DNA from: Nematostella vectensis
Taxonomy: Eukaryota > Cnidaria > Anthozoa > Actiniaria > Edwardsiidae
Direction: 5' to 3'
NCBI RefSeq assembly: GCF_932526225.1
Contig: NC_064041.1
Location: 7,089,042 to 7,153,041 of the forward strand
DNA: 64,000 nt
This document shows, piece by piece, positions 54,259-64,000 of this stretch. Both the position numbers and the translations under genes were made by a program. A model generated the notes under the pieces. That model saw nothing but the letters and a program-made list of their open reading frames with translations, was not told the DNA's origin and searched no databases. The stretch's first letter is position 1. Every line of letters begins with the position of its first letter.

Positions 54259-54470
54259 CGATCGCTAGCCTTCAATCAACTCACAGATGCATAAACGATC
54301 GCTTGCCTTCAATCAACTCACAGATGCACAAACGATCGCTAGCCTTCCATCAACTCACAGAGGCAGCACAAGCGATCGCTAGCCTTCAATCAACTTACAG
54401 ATGCATAAACGATCGCTAGCCTTCAATCACCTCACAGAGGCACGAACGATCGCTAGCCTCCACCTCTCCA
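54259..54470. repeat. 37-bp minisatellite with CGATCG
   Basis: Nearly six copies of a unit starting CGATCGCTAGCCTTCAATCA and ending ACTCACAGATGCATAAA. Confidence 0.95.
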
Positions 54471-56956
54471 ATGACACGCTGTGTGAACAATTTAGCAGGG
54501 AATAAAGGCGTCTTGAGTATTTACAGTACACGTGCGTCATTATGTCGGATCCGAATACATGGCAAAAAATTAGAAATGTTATAATCTGTTTATAAATATA
54601 AATCCGATCTCAACCGAATGCTAAACATTTTTTCCTAAAGATTGGTCAGTCGATAATACTATCTATATGCAAAGCAACGCTTTATTCTTCATCTGGCAAA
54701 TGCTACATTTCCCGGTTGGGTATTATGATGTTTCGCGAAAGCATGCTTTACTTGGTTATTCTCTTTAAGATATTTTTGCGTGTTATTTTGGAATGACTAT
54801 CGTATTTTGTTGACATTGGAGCGACATAACACGCAACATATTGTCAGTATAGTTTATTTTTCTCTGATCTTGTGTGTTTTGTGCGACCTCTTTCGCAAAC
54901 TCCTGCAAAACTGAACGCCAATGGAATGGGTACATTCCTTGCATTATTCTATAGAATTACGACTCTTGTAGCTTCCGTGGAAGATTTATGATAAAACCCT
55001 AACAATACCAATAAAAGACAATCCGCTTATGAGGATTAAAATATTATTGGAAGTTGTTAATGGAATCAATGCCCAATTGGTTGGTGTGAAACATTTTGTT
55101 TGTATAAATTCTTACATTACGTGTCTTCAATGACGTCAAAGTAGAGCTCTAGAGATATCTGCATCTTACAAGGAGAAACATTCTGATTCTAGATTAGGAT
55201 TTCCATAGAACACTCTGTGCGAGTCAATCTTTCACAGGCTTCAGTTTCAACCCACCCATCAAAACCCTTCACATAAGCTCTTTGCGGGTAACCTTATACT
55301 AAGCCTCTTTTCTCGTGATTTTTGAAGAGGTCTGTGAGTAAAGAGATTTGACATGCAGTAAATATAGCACCCTTCTAGAACTTCTGTGTACGAAGTGTAT
55401 GCAGTATTCAAGGTGCTTCGTGTGTCACTCCTCTTGGATTGCACTGCGCACCCTTTCTGCGCATAGTGGCGCGCGCTGTTTGTTCGAATTTTACGGTATT
55501 AAGTGCGCGCAAGTTGTATAAGAAAACAAAGCGAAAGGCGCGCGTTTTTTACAAAATCGCTTTGACAGAAAAACGAATTCGGTTACCCCCATTTTTTATT
55601 TGCTCAAATAGTTAAATCTATACGGAAAAATAATATACTAAAGGAGGAAAAAGGCTGGCTTGTAGAAGTTTGTTTATTTTCTCTTAAAAGCCGTAAAAAT
55701 ACTTCAAAATGGTGCTTTTTACCGTATAAATAGTGGCAAAAACAGTGTATTTTAGTGCGATCTCTTAAATGTGCATTGTTTTGAACGTCAGCTACTACGG
55801 GTTATTGTTTGGAAGATCGGATTTTGGCAGCTCGACAGACAGAACTTAAAATTTTAAAGACAATAGGCACTCTTTTTTAAAAAAAACTAAGAGTTGTGAT
55901 TTTTCCTCGCGCGATCAGTAAAAACGCGGCATCTCTACGCCTCTCTGTTATGGAAACCGAGGTCGGTATTCCCATTTTTTTATTACTTTTTTTTTAAAGC
56001 CCTTAACTTCATTATTGTTTATGCCAAGTTTTAAAAAATTCTGGATAGTAGAACTATTTCAAGGGAATACCTTAACCACTCCTGGGTGCCTTTGCGCGCG
56101 CATTTTTATATATTTATTTTTTTCGGGATCCGGTATCCATCAAATCGCGCGCTCTGATTGGATCTCTTGAGGGCCGGTACCCTACGATCCGGACCCCGCG
56201 ATACCGGCCGCTCACCTCCAAAGCTCGAAATAGTGAGTTGATTTGTAAAATGGCCATCGTTTACTCCCGAGGTTATAGATCTTAAACACTAAAACGGCAT
56301 TTTATTGTCATTTTATCTAGAATCATTGACTTTACACATGGAGCTCACCTCTACGGTTTGAATAAAGTTAGAGTTGTTTCTTTAGCTTTGCGCTGTTGAT
56401 AATTTTTGGTGCGTGTGTGCGTTTGTATCTCTTGTCTATTTTTTCGGCGCCCGGTGCTTTCTGGCGCTCTCTCATTGGTTAGCGGTCTAACGGCAGTTTC
56501 GACTGCGAAATGGCTTCCATGTCACGACATACCTAGTAAAACGAGACAAGGGATGAAACTCTCGCTAAAGTTTCTGCCGCTAGCGTCTTGAGCAGAGGTG
56601 GACGGAAGTGAGATGAGGGGAAGTGGTTTAAAGAGTGACGTCACCTTTTAAAAACTCAACGGCAATAGAACCGGAAAAAAATCTTTGAAAATGGCTTCGG
56701 CATTCGACATCGTCAGCTGGGAAATAACAGTTTTGACTGTTGATAATTTTATTTCTTCACATTTTCCTCATACGCGGATTCCTCATACAGATTCAGGGCA
56801 TAGGCACAGGAATAGGTTCTATTCTGGAGTTTATTGAATGATCATGAGCGAACAAAATCTTCACGAACATCGACGAAAGTCAGAAGCGAAACCTCGCCTC
56901 GTGCAACCATAAGCCCATAAGGTAAACAAAGTTGGAAAATCTATTGAGGAAAAAAA

Positions 56957-57042
56957 TAAATATGTTATTTCCCAGCTAAGGGTCGTATTAGTATTTCACG
57001 ATACGGAACTCCCAGCTGGTAAATAACATATATAGATTTTTT
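56957..57042. mobile_element. Small inverted-repeat element, ATATGTTATTTxCCAGCT ends
   Basis: AATATGTTATTTCCCAGCTA at the left and AGCTGGTAAATAACATATAT at the right face each other. The sequence ATATGTTATTTACCAGCTGG also occurs at 60096-60115, next to the PAN exon of the lectin gene. Confidence 0.7.
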
Positions 57043-57584
57043 TTATTTTACAGCAAAAAGCGCGAATCATTTTGCTATGCCATGCCATGGCAATGAAAAT
57101 AGCAACAATTTGAGAACGCATACTTTAACTCTGAGCTGCATCTGGTTTTAGAACGGGGCGTTACATAGATTGTGGAAATAAACTGATAAAGTTAAAAAAA
57201 AAATGTTTTTAAGACGCAAAGGCTAAATACTGTGTAATAGAAATCAAAGCATTTTCCTGAATCAGAGAGCATACGCCTTAGGGAAGGCGAAACTAGCCTG
57301 TTTAGTCTCCTACTCAAAGCTGTTCCAAAATATTGCTCCACTGTATTGGCCAAACTGCGGTAAAGTGCGAAAGCCCTGAGATGTGGAGTGCGGAAGCGGA
57401 GCAATAAGGCGATTGCAGTTTCACCAGGCTGCCATTAGCAAAGGAAATCAAAACGACTGCTGATAGTGAGGATTTCCTGTTCTTTGAATAATTTCTTATG
57501 CGAACTACTTCTTTGAAAAATTACCGCCCTTCTACTATGCTCCTGAAAAGAAGCTCAACTGAATCCCCATTTCCTGTCTTGTGG

Positions 57585-58135
57585 TTCGCCAACATTTTCT
57601 GTCTTGTGATTGGCTAACATTTCCTTTTTTTAATGGCTCACCAACATTTCCTATGTCTTGTGGTTCGCCAACATTTCCTATGTCTTGTGGCTCGCCAACA
57701 TTTGTGGTTCCGTTAACATTTCCCATCTCTTGCGGTTCGCCAACGTTTCCTATGTCTAGTGTCTTGCGGTTCGCCAACATTTCCTATGTCTTGTGGCTTG
57801 CCAACATTAATATGTCTTTGAATAATTTCTTTTGCGAACTACTGCTTTGAAAAAATTACCGTCCTTCTACTATGCTCCTGAAAAGAAGCTCAGCTGAACC
57901 CCCATTTCCTGTCTTGTGTTTCGCCAACATTTTCGGTCTTGTGTTTGGCTAACATTTCCTTTTTCTAATGGCTCGCCAACGTTTCCTATGTCTTGTGGTT
58001 CGCCAACATTTTTTATGTCTTGTGGTTCGCCAACATTTCCTATGTCTTGCGGTTCGCCCACATTTCCTACGTCTTGCGGTTCGCCAACATTCCCTATGTC
58101 TTTTGGTCCGCCAACATTTCCTATGTCGGGTTTTT
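57585..58135. repeat. 27-bp minisatellite in two blocks
   Basis: Units close to TTCCTATGTCTTGTGGTTCG then CCAACAT form blocks at 57585-57810 and 57905-58135. The flanks (TACTATGCTCCTGAAAAGAAG before, TTTGAATAATTTCTTTTGCG after) are also duplicated, so a whole segment was copied. Reverse frames read as GEPQDIGNV repeats and are by-products. Confidence 0.93.
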
Positions 58136-58199
58136 AGACCTACCTTTACCTCGAGACTTTGGGAAACTTTTTCATTATTATTTTCTTTTAATTTCGTGT

Positions 58200-59230
58200 A
58201 TTTCCTACAATAAAATAATGCTCAAATGTATTTCCTACAATAAAATAATGTTCATAATGCTCATTACTTGTTAGTAATCCAATTTTGTGAATGAGATATT
58301 TTTATGTTTTGGGTTTTGAGTACTACAACGGCTGGTACGGCCCCCGCAAAACTGCAGGATATTCTTCTTTTCTTTACAATTCTTTACCCGATTACCCGCC
58401 TGACGACATCAGTTATTTCAAACATTTGCCAAGGAGTTCGAACTTATCTGAGAGAAATTAAAGAACGTAATAAAGGGCTTGTTGATTATTATGGAATTCG
58501 GATAAATTACGTAACGTGTCCCTTTACTGGGATAAATTGTAATCGGTAGTAGGACTTAGCATATCTCGATACAAGCGTTAAAATATTCGAATGATTTATG
58601 TCATTATTCTCCCATAATAATGATAGAGAAACTGAGAGCAGCATTCATCTCCTTGCTGATAAGTGCAAACGTTGATGATTAAGCTGATGTGCCTATCAAG
58701 AAATGTTTTATTTCAATGAATATCCGGACGGACGTTGAAACACAGCCTGAAACGCTTTTTGTATTATGAAATATCCAAAAGATACTTAGACTTTAACACA
58801 CCTTTTTGGGGTCTTTCAATATTTTCTTTTCGCTCATTTCCTTTTCATTTATTAGAAAGAGGGCTATTTAAAAATTTGCTTGAAGTTTCCGTGGCAAGTG
58901 GAAGTTCGAATTTTTCTCGAGGCAACTGTTAGTAGCTGTTAGGAGTAGTTTTTAGACCTCCATTTCCTACATACAATACGATCGTCATAGTGCTCATAGT
59001 CGCTCACTACTTGTTAGTAATCCGATTTTGTAAATGATACATCGTTATTTTTTGGTTTTGAGTACTAAAAAGAATTCTTAGTGGTAAGGCGAAGGCCCAA
59101 AAACTGCAAGATATACTTCTTTTCTTCACTCGATTACCCCATGTCCCGAAAGAAATAAAAGAACGTAAAGGGTGTAATCATTATCGGCTAAACATTGTAA
59201 CGTTGTCCAACGGCACAAATATTAGTCGCA
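58200..59230. repeat. Diverged segmental duplication
   Basis: The stretch at about 58205-58530 (ATTTCCTACAATAAAATAATG, CTTGTTAGTAATCC, TTTTGAGTACTA, AACTGCAGGATATTCTTC, AAAGAACGTAA) is repeated in diverged form at about 58965-59200. The second copy lies just upstream of the lectin gene start and may carry its promoter. Confidence 0.75.
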
Positions 59231-59613
59231 TTTTTACCCATTTAACACGTCTTAATGACATTAATCTCCCATCTCTTTGATTCGGCGTTAGTTTGAGTTA
59301 TCAAAGATTTGAATTACTTAGGGTCGGAATACAATAAAAAACAAATATTTTCGAACTGATCAATTTCTCTCGTAGGTTCGAGTTATTATCCAGTTAAATT
59401 CACAAATGGCTGCATCGATGTCAATGCTGTCAATCATTCTGCTGCTAGTGCGATACGTCGATGCAAATTACTGCGATGGCTTTTTCAAGATGCCGAATTC
59501 CATGTTACAAATGTTTAAGACAATAACTACAACCGAGAAAGACTGTGTCGAGTGATATGCAGACGAAACAGCGCTTGTTAATCGATCAACTACATCCGTG
59601 AAAAGTTAGTATC

Positions 59614-59709
<96 letters not shown>

Positions 59710-59750
59710 GGACAGACAGACAGACAGACGGACAGACTTAGAGACGGACG
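59614..59750. repeat. (CAGA)n microsatellite
   Basis: About 32 CAGA units starting ten bases after the exon 1 donor of the lectin gene. Confidence 0.97.
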
Positions 59751-60091
59751 GACAGACAGGGGGAGACACAGAAACATGAAGAAAATATATATCGTAAAGC
59801 CACGCCCCTAATATATCGTAAAGCCACGCACCTAATGGCCATTTCCTTGTAATTTTTGGGGCACGTGCCCAACCCCCTGTTTTGGTTCTGATTTTAATCT
59901 CTTACAGGTCGCAATGTGAGTTGAATAGCGATACCCGTTTTGCGTTCCCTGGACACTCTTTTCCTGGCGCAGCGGCTGGCGCGTACTACGCTATAGTGAA
60001 ACCAGTGACCAAGTACAGTAACATGCACTGTAGCAGTGGTATGACGTGCAAGATGCGAGAAGGCGGAAAGACATACAAGTGTGAAGGTTAA

Positions 60092-61073
60092 TAAATATAT
60101 GTTATTTACCAGCTGGGAGAAATACCGTGACCGAGGTCTTGAAAATACTGACCTTAATAAGACATGTTATTGGGGAAATGTTGTTCTTAACTCTACTCCC
60201 TAACTCAAGGTCGAAACTGCCCTAATAGTTAGTAGAGGGAGATGGTTAGGAAACCCGGCGAACTTTAAAGGATATAAACAATAGGCGCTCTCTGAAGTTG
60301 AACCAACCTATCACGTGATCACGAAGGTGTACAAACCAAGCGTACAGTACAAGAAAACAAGTACAGTAGCGTTTGTACAATACTGCATCAATTTTTCTAA
60401 AGGTCGATTTGCGGTTCCCTGCTAGCAGAGGCATCTTTTCTCTGTATTTCGCTGGGCTGGCGTTAGCCAGAAGGAAAGAAGTGCGGTATGGTTGCGTTAT
60501 GGATTCTTCGTTTACTCGGAAAATAAGAGAACAATAACATGTCTCCTCTGGTTTAGAGAACAATAATTTGATTTATAATGTGCTGGTAACTGAATGTCCC
60601 GCTCTACAAAATGATAATAAGCTGGTCAAAACGTTTGGGAGAAAAGTCAGAAGAAGCAAGCTCTCACAGTTTGCTGAGTCACTACGAAGGGAAGATAAGC
60701 ACAGAGCTCATAACCCGCAAAAGAGACAGGTTATACACACATGATAAATTAAAAACTTTTTAAATGTTTTGCTCCCTTTTAACCTTCAATAAAATGATAA
60801 TGAGAAAATCTTTAAAATATGTATAAGGATATCTTATACTAACCACAGATTACAAGTAAGAGGGGATGCTGTAGACATCACATGTCAAAGACATCATATT
60901 CGTTGAAGGGCGTTACTCGAAAACTAAAAGTAAATCGAGTACGATTTGATTGTTCATTTTTAGCTAACTCAGCTACCGTTAAAAATGGTCCTTCTTTTCA
61001 GTAACTGCTATCGTCTTTGTTATCTAATGAAACGTGCCATTAATAACGTTGATTAATTTTTGTTTCTTTGCAG
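60092..61073. other. Intron between PAN and EGF exons
   Basis: Starts with a ATATGTTATTTACCAGCTGG repeat end directly after the PAN exon. No additional exon recognised. Confidence 0.6.
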
Positions 61074-62523
61074 TAATCCTTGTTTAAGCGGAGGGGCTTG
61101 TACTGATGGAAACAATGGCTTCACGTGCACTTGTCCCGCTGGTTACATGGGAAGCAAATGCGAAACTGGTAAGCATAATTATGTACGGTTATCATGATCT
61201 ATTGTGGACAAAGTTAATCGTTAATCAATCTCTAAATGTATAGGTAATCAGGTAATCATACGGTTGCAAATTCGATATGGAAATAATTTGCACCGAATGA
61301 GTTTTTCAAAGGTTCATGAGGAAAGGGGGTGGGTTCGTGCGCTCTTAGGGGAAATGATTAGGGAGACTTTGGTAATGCTTTCAAAAAGGAAACTCATTCA
61401 ACCGCAATTTCTGAAATCACAGCAGTTACTTTGAAATGAAGGTCCACCTTTTCCCCATATTAGGCCTTTTTTGCCGTGCTTCTCCCACATAATTCCCCAA
61501 GCGCCTCACCCTTCCTCTGCATTACCTACCTTAACGTCACACGGTAAAAGGGTGGCCGTTAAATAGATATAACTTTGATAATGCGATTTCTCCTAGGGAC
61601 GTCCATCACATGTTCCGGTGGAACGGCGGGACTGTCCTGTCCACAAAACACTGTCTTGGACATCCAGTGGGCCTTGTACGCCAGGCCCGCCCGAGAGCCG
61701 TGTCCCCATTCGGCCAACTACATCTGCAACGTACAATATCCCCAGACCCTCGCCAAGGTGCGAGAGTACTGCCAAGGGAAGCGGTCGTGTAGTTTTTATG
61801 TTAGTAATGACGCATTGGTAGGATTCGATCCTTGTCCTAATAAGTATAATTATCTCGAGGTTCGCTATGCTTGCATATCTTAAAAACACCATGTGCCAAA
61901 CGTTTTATCGTTAACCTGTATTGCACGTTTTTCATCATCGCACGAAATATCCTTAGCGTCGCTCGATTGCCTTTTCATACCACATGTTCATCAAGGTGAA
62001 ATTCATCATTGTTGTTTGACAACCATCACAATTATTAAATAATTGTTATTGACAGGCGAGTCACGCTAAATTATGTTAACGTGCAATACTCGTTAACGAT
62101 GTAACTTTTGGCATAAATGAATGTCCTTTTACCATTAATGATACGCAAGGTGTTGTAATTGGTGAAGTCAAACCATATCATAAATGTGTGTGCAAACATC
62201 TTAATCATGCACATGACAGCTGGCTTCTTGTAAAGTTGTTAAACAACCGACAATGGGGCTTGATATAAAAACACATCGTTGATTACTCATTTTTTATGTC
62301 AATTTTTAATGTATGTATCACTTTGCATGATGAATAATAAAGTACTTGAATCTTCACGTCTTCTGATTACGCGGTTGTTGTAGTTCTAGAATAGGTGGAC
62401 AATTCCGAGGGAAGGGTGTGTGTATGTGTGGAGGGGGGGGGGGGGGATAGGGGAGGAATATTCGAAAGCAAGAGAGGGTGCTGTATCGACTATTTGTATT
62501 ATGTTATACCGTGACAGGGGATC

Positions 62524-62930
62524 AAGCTTATGAGCCCCCCTGGCCATTACAGCTTATGAGCCCCCCCTGGCCATTACAGCTTATGAGTCCCCCTGGCCAT
62601 TACAGCTTATGAGCCCCCCCTGGCCATTACAGCTTATGAGCCCCCCCCCCCCACCTGGCCGTTACAACTTATGAGCCCCCCCTGGCCATTACAGCTTATG
62701 AGCCCCCCCTGGCCATTACAGCTTATGAGCACCCCCTGGCCGTTACAGCTTATGAGCACCCCCTGGCCATTACAGCTTATGAGCCCCCCTGGCCATTACA
62801 GTTTATGAGCCCCCCCTGGCCATTACAGCTTATGAGCCCCCCCTGGCCGTTACAGCTTATGAGCACCCCCTGGCCATTACAGCTTATGAGCCCCCCCTGG
62901 CCATTACAGCTTATGAGCACCCCTGGCTTG
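62524..62930. repeat. 27-bp minisatellite, GCCATTACAGCTTATGAGCC unit
   Basis: About fifteen copies of a unit starting GCCATTACAGCTTATGAGCC and closing CCCCCTG, with C-run length differences between units. The reverse frame (LISCNGQGG repeats) is an artefact. Confidence 0.96.
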
Positions 62931-63712
62931 ACATTTAGACAGTCCGTAACACATTCCCAGAAATAAGAGACAACATGGCCGCCACGCATGCGTAATAGTG
63001 CACATACCATGTCAAAATGGCTGCCATTTACTGTAAGGAAATGTGGGGAGACATCACAATTTATCAAATTTTCTCGTTTCATAGATTTTGGGCTCACGAT
63101 GCAGGACTCGAAAAAAAAACCTTACCATTCGAGTGATACACTTTCCGTTCAAACGATGCCAGAGAAAGCCCTATAAATGTTCCTTGAATGGGAAGCAAAA
63201 TCAGGAGACTTTACTCTTTCCAAAGATACAGTGAAAACCCGCGAATACGATGCTAAAATTTAAGAACCCGTCAGACTAAAATCTCCCTGTTATACACCAT
63301 AAACTTGCCTACTTAAGATTTGTATTTTAATACAAATTAAAATTAAAATTAGGAGCTTAAAAGCTCCTTAAAAGCTCCTAATTTTCAAGAAAATAAAAAG
63401 AACGTAAAAAAGTCTAATGCATTTAAAAGAAGATCGATGCCATATAAAATCCTTATTTCATGGACATGGTAATCTGGCAATCCTGCAAACCCCCACCCCC
63501 ACCCCCCTTCACCCCCAAATCGAATTTCTAATGGTCTGTCCCTTAGTGGGGGCTATCACAATAATTCAAAGCGTGCGTTGAGTACGCGATTTTATCTCAT
63601 GATTAAAGGACTAACATACCGTACTAAACGCAGTTCTTTTTAGCCCTCAGAAGAATTGTGATTGTCAGTTCCAGACTTTTATGGCATTTTATGGATTACC
63701 AAAACTTTTGTC

Positions 63713-63873
63713 CCCTTTCTATAAATGTGAACTTTAGAAGCACACTAGCATGCACACATTGGCACCAGTCGGGCCAAGACGGGACGCTAGCACAGTCTAT
63801 TACCCGTGCAGTTCGGCAACCATGGACAGCTGTATGCTAGTGTGCTTCTAAAGTCCCTTTCTATAGATATTAT
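63713..63873. mobile_element. Small hairpin element with flanking direct repeat
   Basis: ACTTTAGAAGCACACTAGCAT (63731 on) is mirrored by ATGCTAGTGTGCTTCTAAAGT ending near 63854. CCCTTTCTATA occurs both before the left arm (from 63714) and directly after the right arm, like a target-site duplication. About 125 bases between outer ends, non-coding. Confidence 0.8.
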
Positions 63874-64000
63874 TTAAAAAACGTCTTCTAGTTTTGGGAT
63901 CATATTTCATGCCTTTATTACACAGCCAAATCCCAGGCGTTTTACCTGGCTCCTTTGTTCGGACTGTACTTCTTTGTTGACCGCGAGGCCTGGGGATAGC

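Larger units (their letters stand above)
53757..59405. other. Intergenic region rich in repeats
   Basis: No supported gene. It contains the 37-base array at 54259-54470, a GCGCGC-rich stretch around 55450-56220, an inverted pair near 56957-57040, two minisatellite blocks and a diverged duplication (58200-58550 against 58965-59230). All open frames over it are short and unconvincing. Confidence 0.5.
59406..61883 (+). pseudogene. PAN/apple - EGF - SUEL galactose-lectin protein, disrupted in exon 1
   Basis: Modules of a secreted cnidarian-type lectin. Exon 1 (59406-59604) has a signal peptide (MAASMSMLSIILLLVRYVDA) and the start of a PAN domain ending DCVE, then an in-frame TGA at 59553. Two bases on, another frame gives ICRRNSAC, a TAA, then SINYIREK, which is what a PAN domain should contain, so the exon carries a frameshift and a stop. 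Exon 2 (59908-60086, or 60078 for a frame-matched donor) finishes PAN: SQCELNSDTRFAFPG. Exon 3 (61074-61168) is [12 protein letters not shown] ... [14 protein letters not shown]. Exon 4 (61597-61883) is a full SUEL lectin domain: ITCSGGTAGLSC, WALYARP, CQGKRSCSFYV, FDPCPNKYNYLEVRYAC. AATAAA lies at 62336-62341. Either a young pseudogene or sequencing error at two sites in exon 1. Confidence 0.8.
61884..64000. other. 3' flank without a supported gene
   Basis: Contains the AATAAA for the lectin gene, a poly-G run near 62431-62446, the 27-base array, AT-rich sequence with the palindrome GGAGCTTTTAAG-type repeats at 63351-63382, and a small hairpin element at 63713-63873. No coding region found up to the window end. 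Confidence 0.5.

Noticed and set aside
57535..58137. Frames of GEPQDIGNV repeats and their reverse
   Set aside because: By-product of a 27-base minisatellite.
59553..59555. TGA in the PAN exon as a second selenocysteine codon
   Set aside because: The following residues do not match PAN in that frame, while another frame does, and no SECIS is seen after the gene; a frameshift explains it better.
62524..62930. CRISPR-like regular repeats
   Set aside because: Units are head-to-tail with no unique spacers, and the window is animal nuclear DNA.

Overview
This window reads as nuclear DNA of an animal, most likely an anthozoan cnidarian such as a sea anemone. Genes are split by GT-AG introns, one encodes an intact selenoprotein, tissue-type modules (sushi, F5/8C discoidin, WAP-like, EGF, SUEL lectin) are arranged as in cnidarian secreted proteins, and non-coding DNA is full of short inverted-repeat transposons, minisatellites and microsatellites. 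The species call is inference. Every gene I can support lies on the + strand.

Layout. 1706-2131 is the last exon of a trypsin-like protease homologue whose catalytic serine is replaced by valine; its 5' part lies left of the window. 6549-26805 is a large secreted modular gene: signal peptide, an eight-cysteine WAP-like module, 14 sushi (CCP) domains each on its own phase 1-1 exon, then a discoidin (F5/8C) domain on two exons and a terminal exon with two Tudor-like barrels. The discoidin-discoidin-Tudor cassette is present twice (19078-20486 and 21958-26805), each with its own stop codon. All reading phases agree, so the gene can end after the first cassette (1155 aa) or run on or switch into the second (1308 aa if both discoidins are used).

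28579-30217 is the complete five-exon SELENOF (15-kDa selenoprotein) gene, with an in-frame TGA for selenocysteine and a convincing SECIS hairpin at 31189-31254 in the 3' UTR. 32589-42762 is a complete ten-exon type I J-protein (DNAJA1/A4-like, 403 aa). 52283-53392 is an intronless class A GPCR with QRF in place of DRY and CFLP in place of CWxP. 59406-61883 encodes signal peptide, PAN/apple, EGF and SUEL galactose-lectin modules; its first exon has a frameshift and stop, so this is a recent pseudogene or an assembly error.

Between and inside the genes: several families of short inverted-repeat elements (AGGGGACTTGCGC, TTAAAGCCGCATTG, GGCGTAGCCAGG, GGGGCGGATCCAGG, GGGGCCGGTT and CCCTGGTT(C/T)CAGAGCC types), a decayed Penelope-like retroelement end with a hammerhead-ribozyme-like motif, a tRNA-derived SINE head, a 2.6 kb minisatellite with higher-order structure, a 760 bp polypurine tract and a perfect 32-bp-arm hairpin beside a splice acceptor.

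Two themes may link the genes: secreted carbohydrate- or surface-binding proteins (sushi/discoidin and lectin) and ER or cytosolic protein folding (SELENOF, J-protein). There is no evidence here that neighbours act together, as expected for an animal genome.
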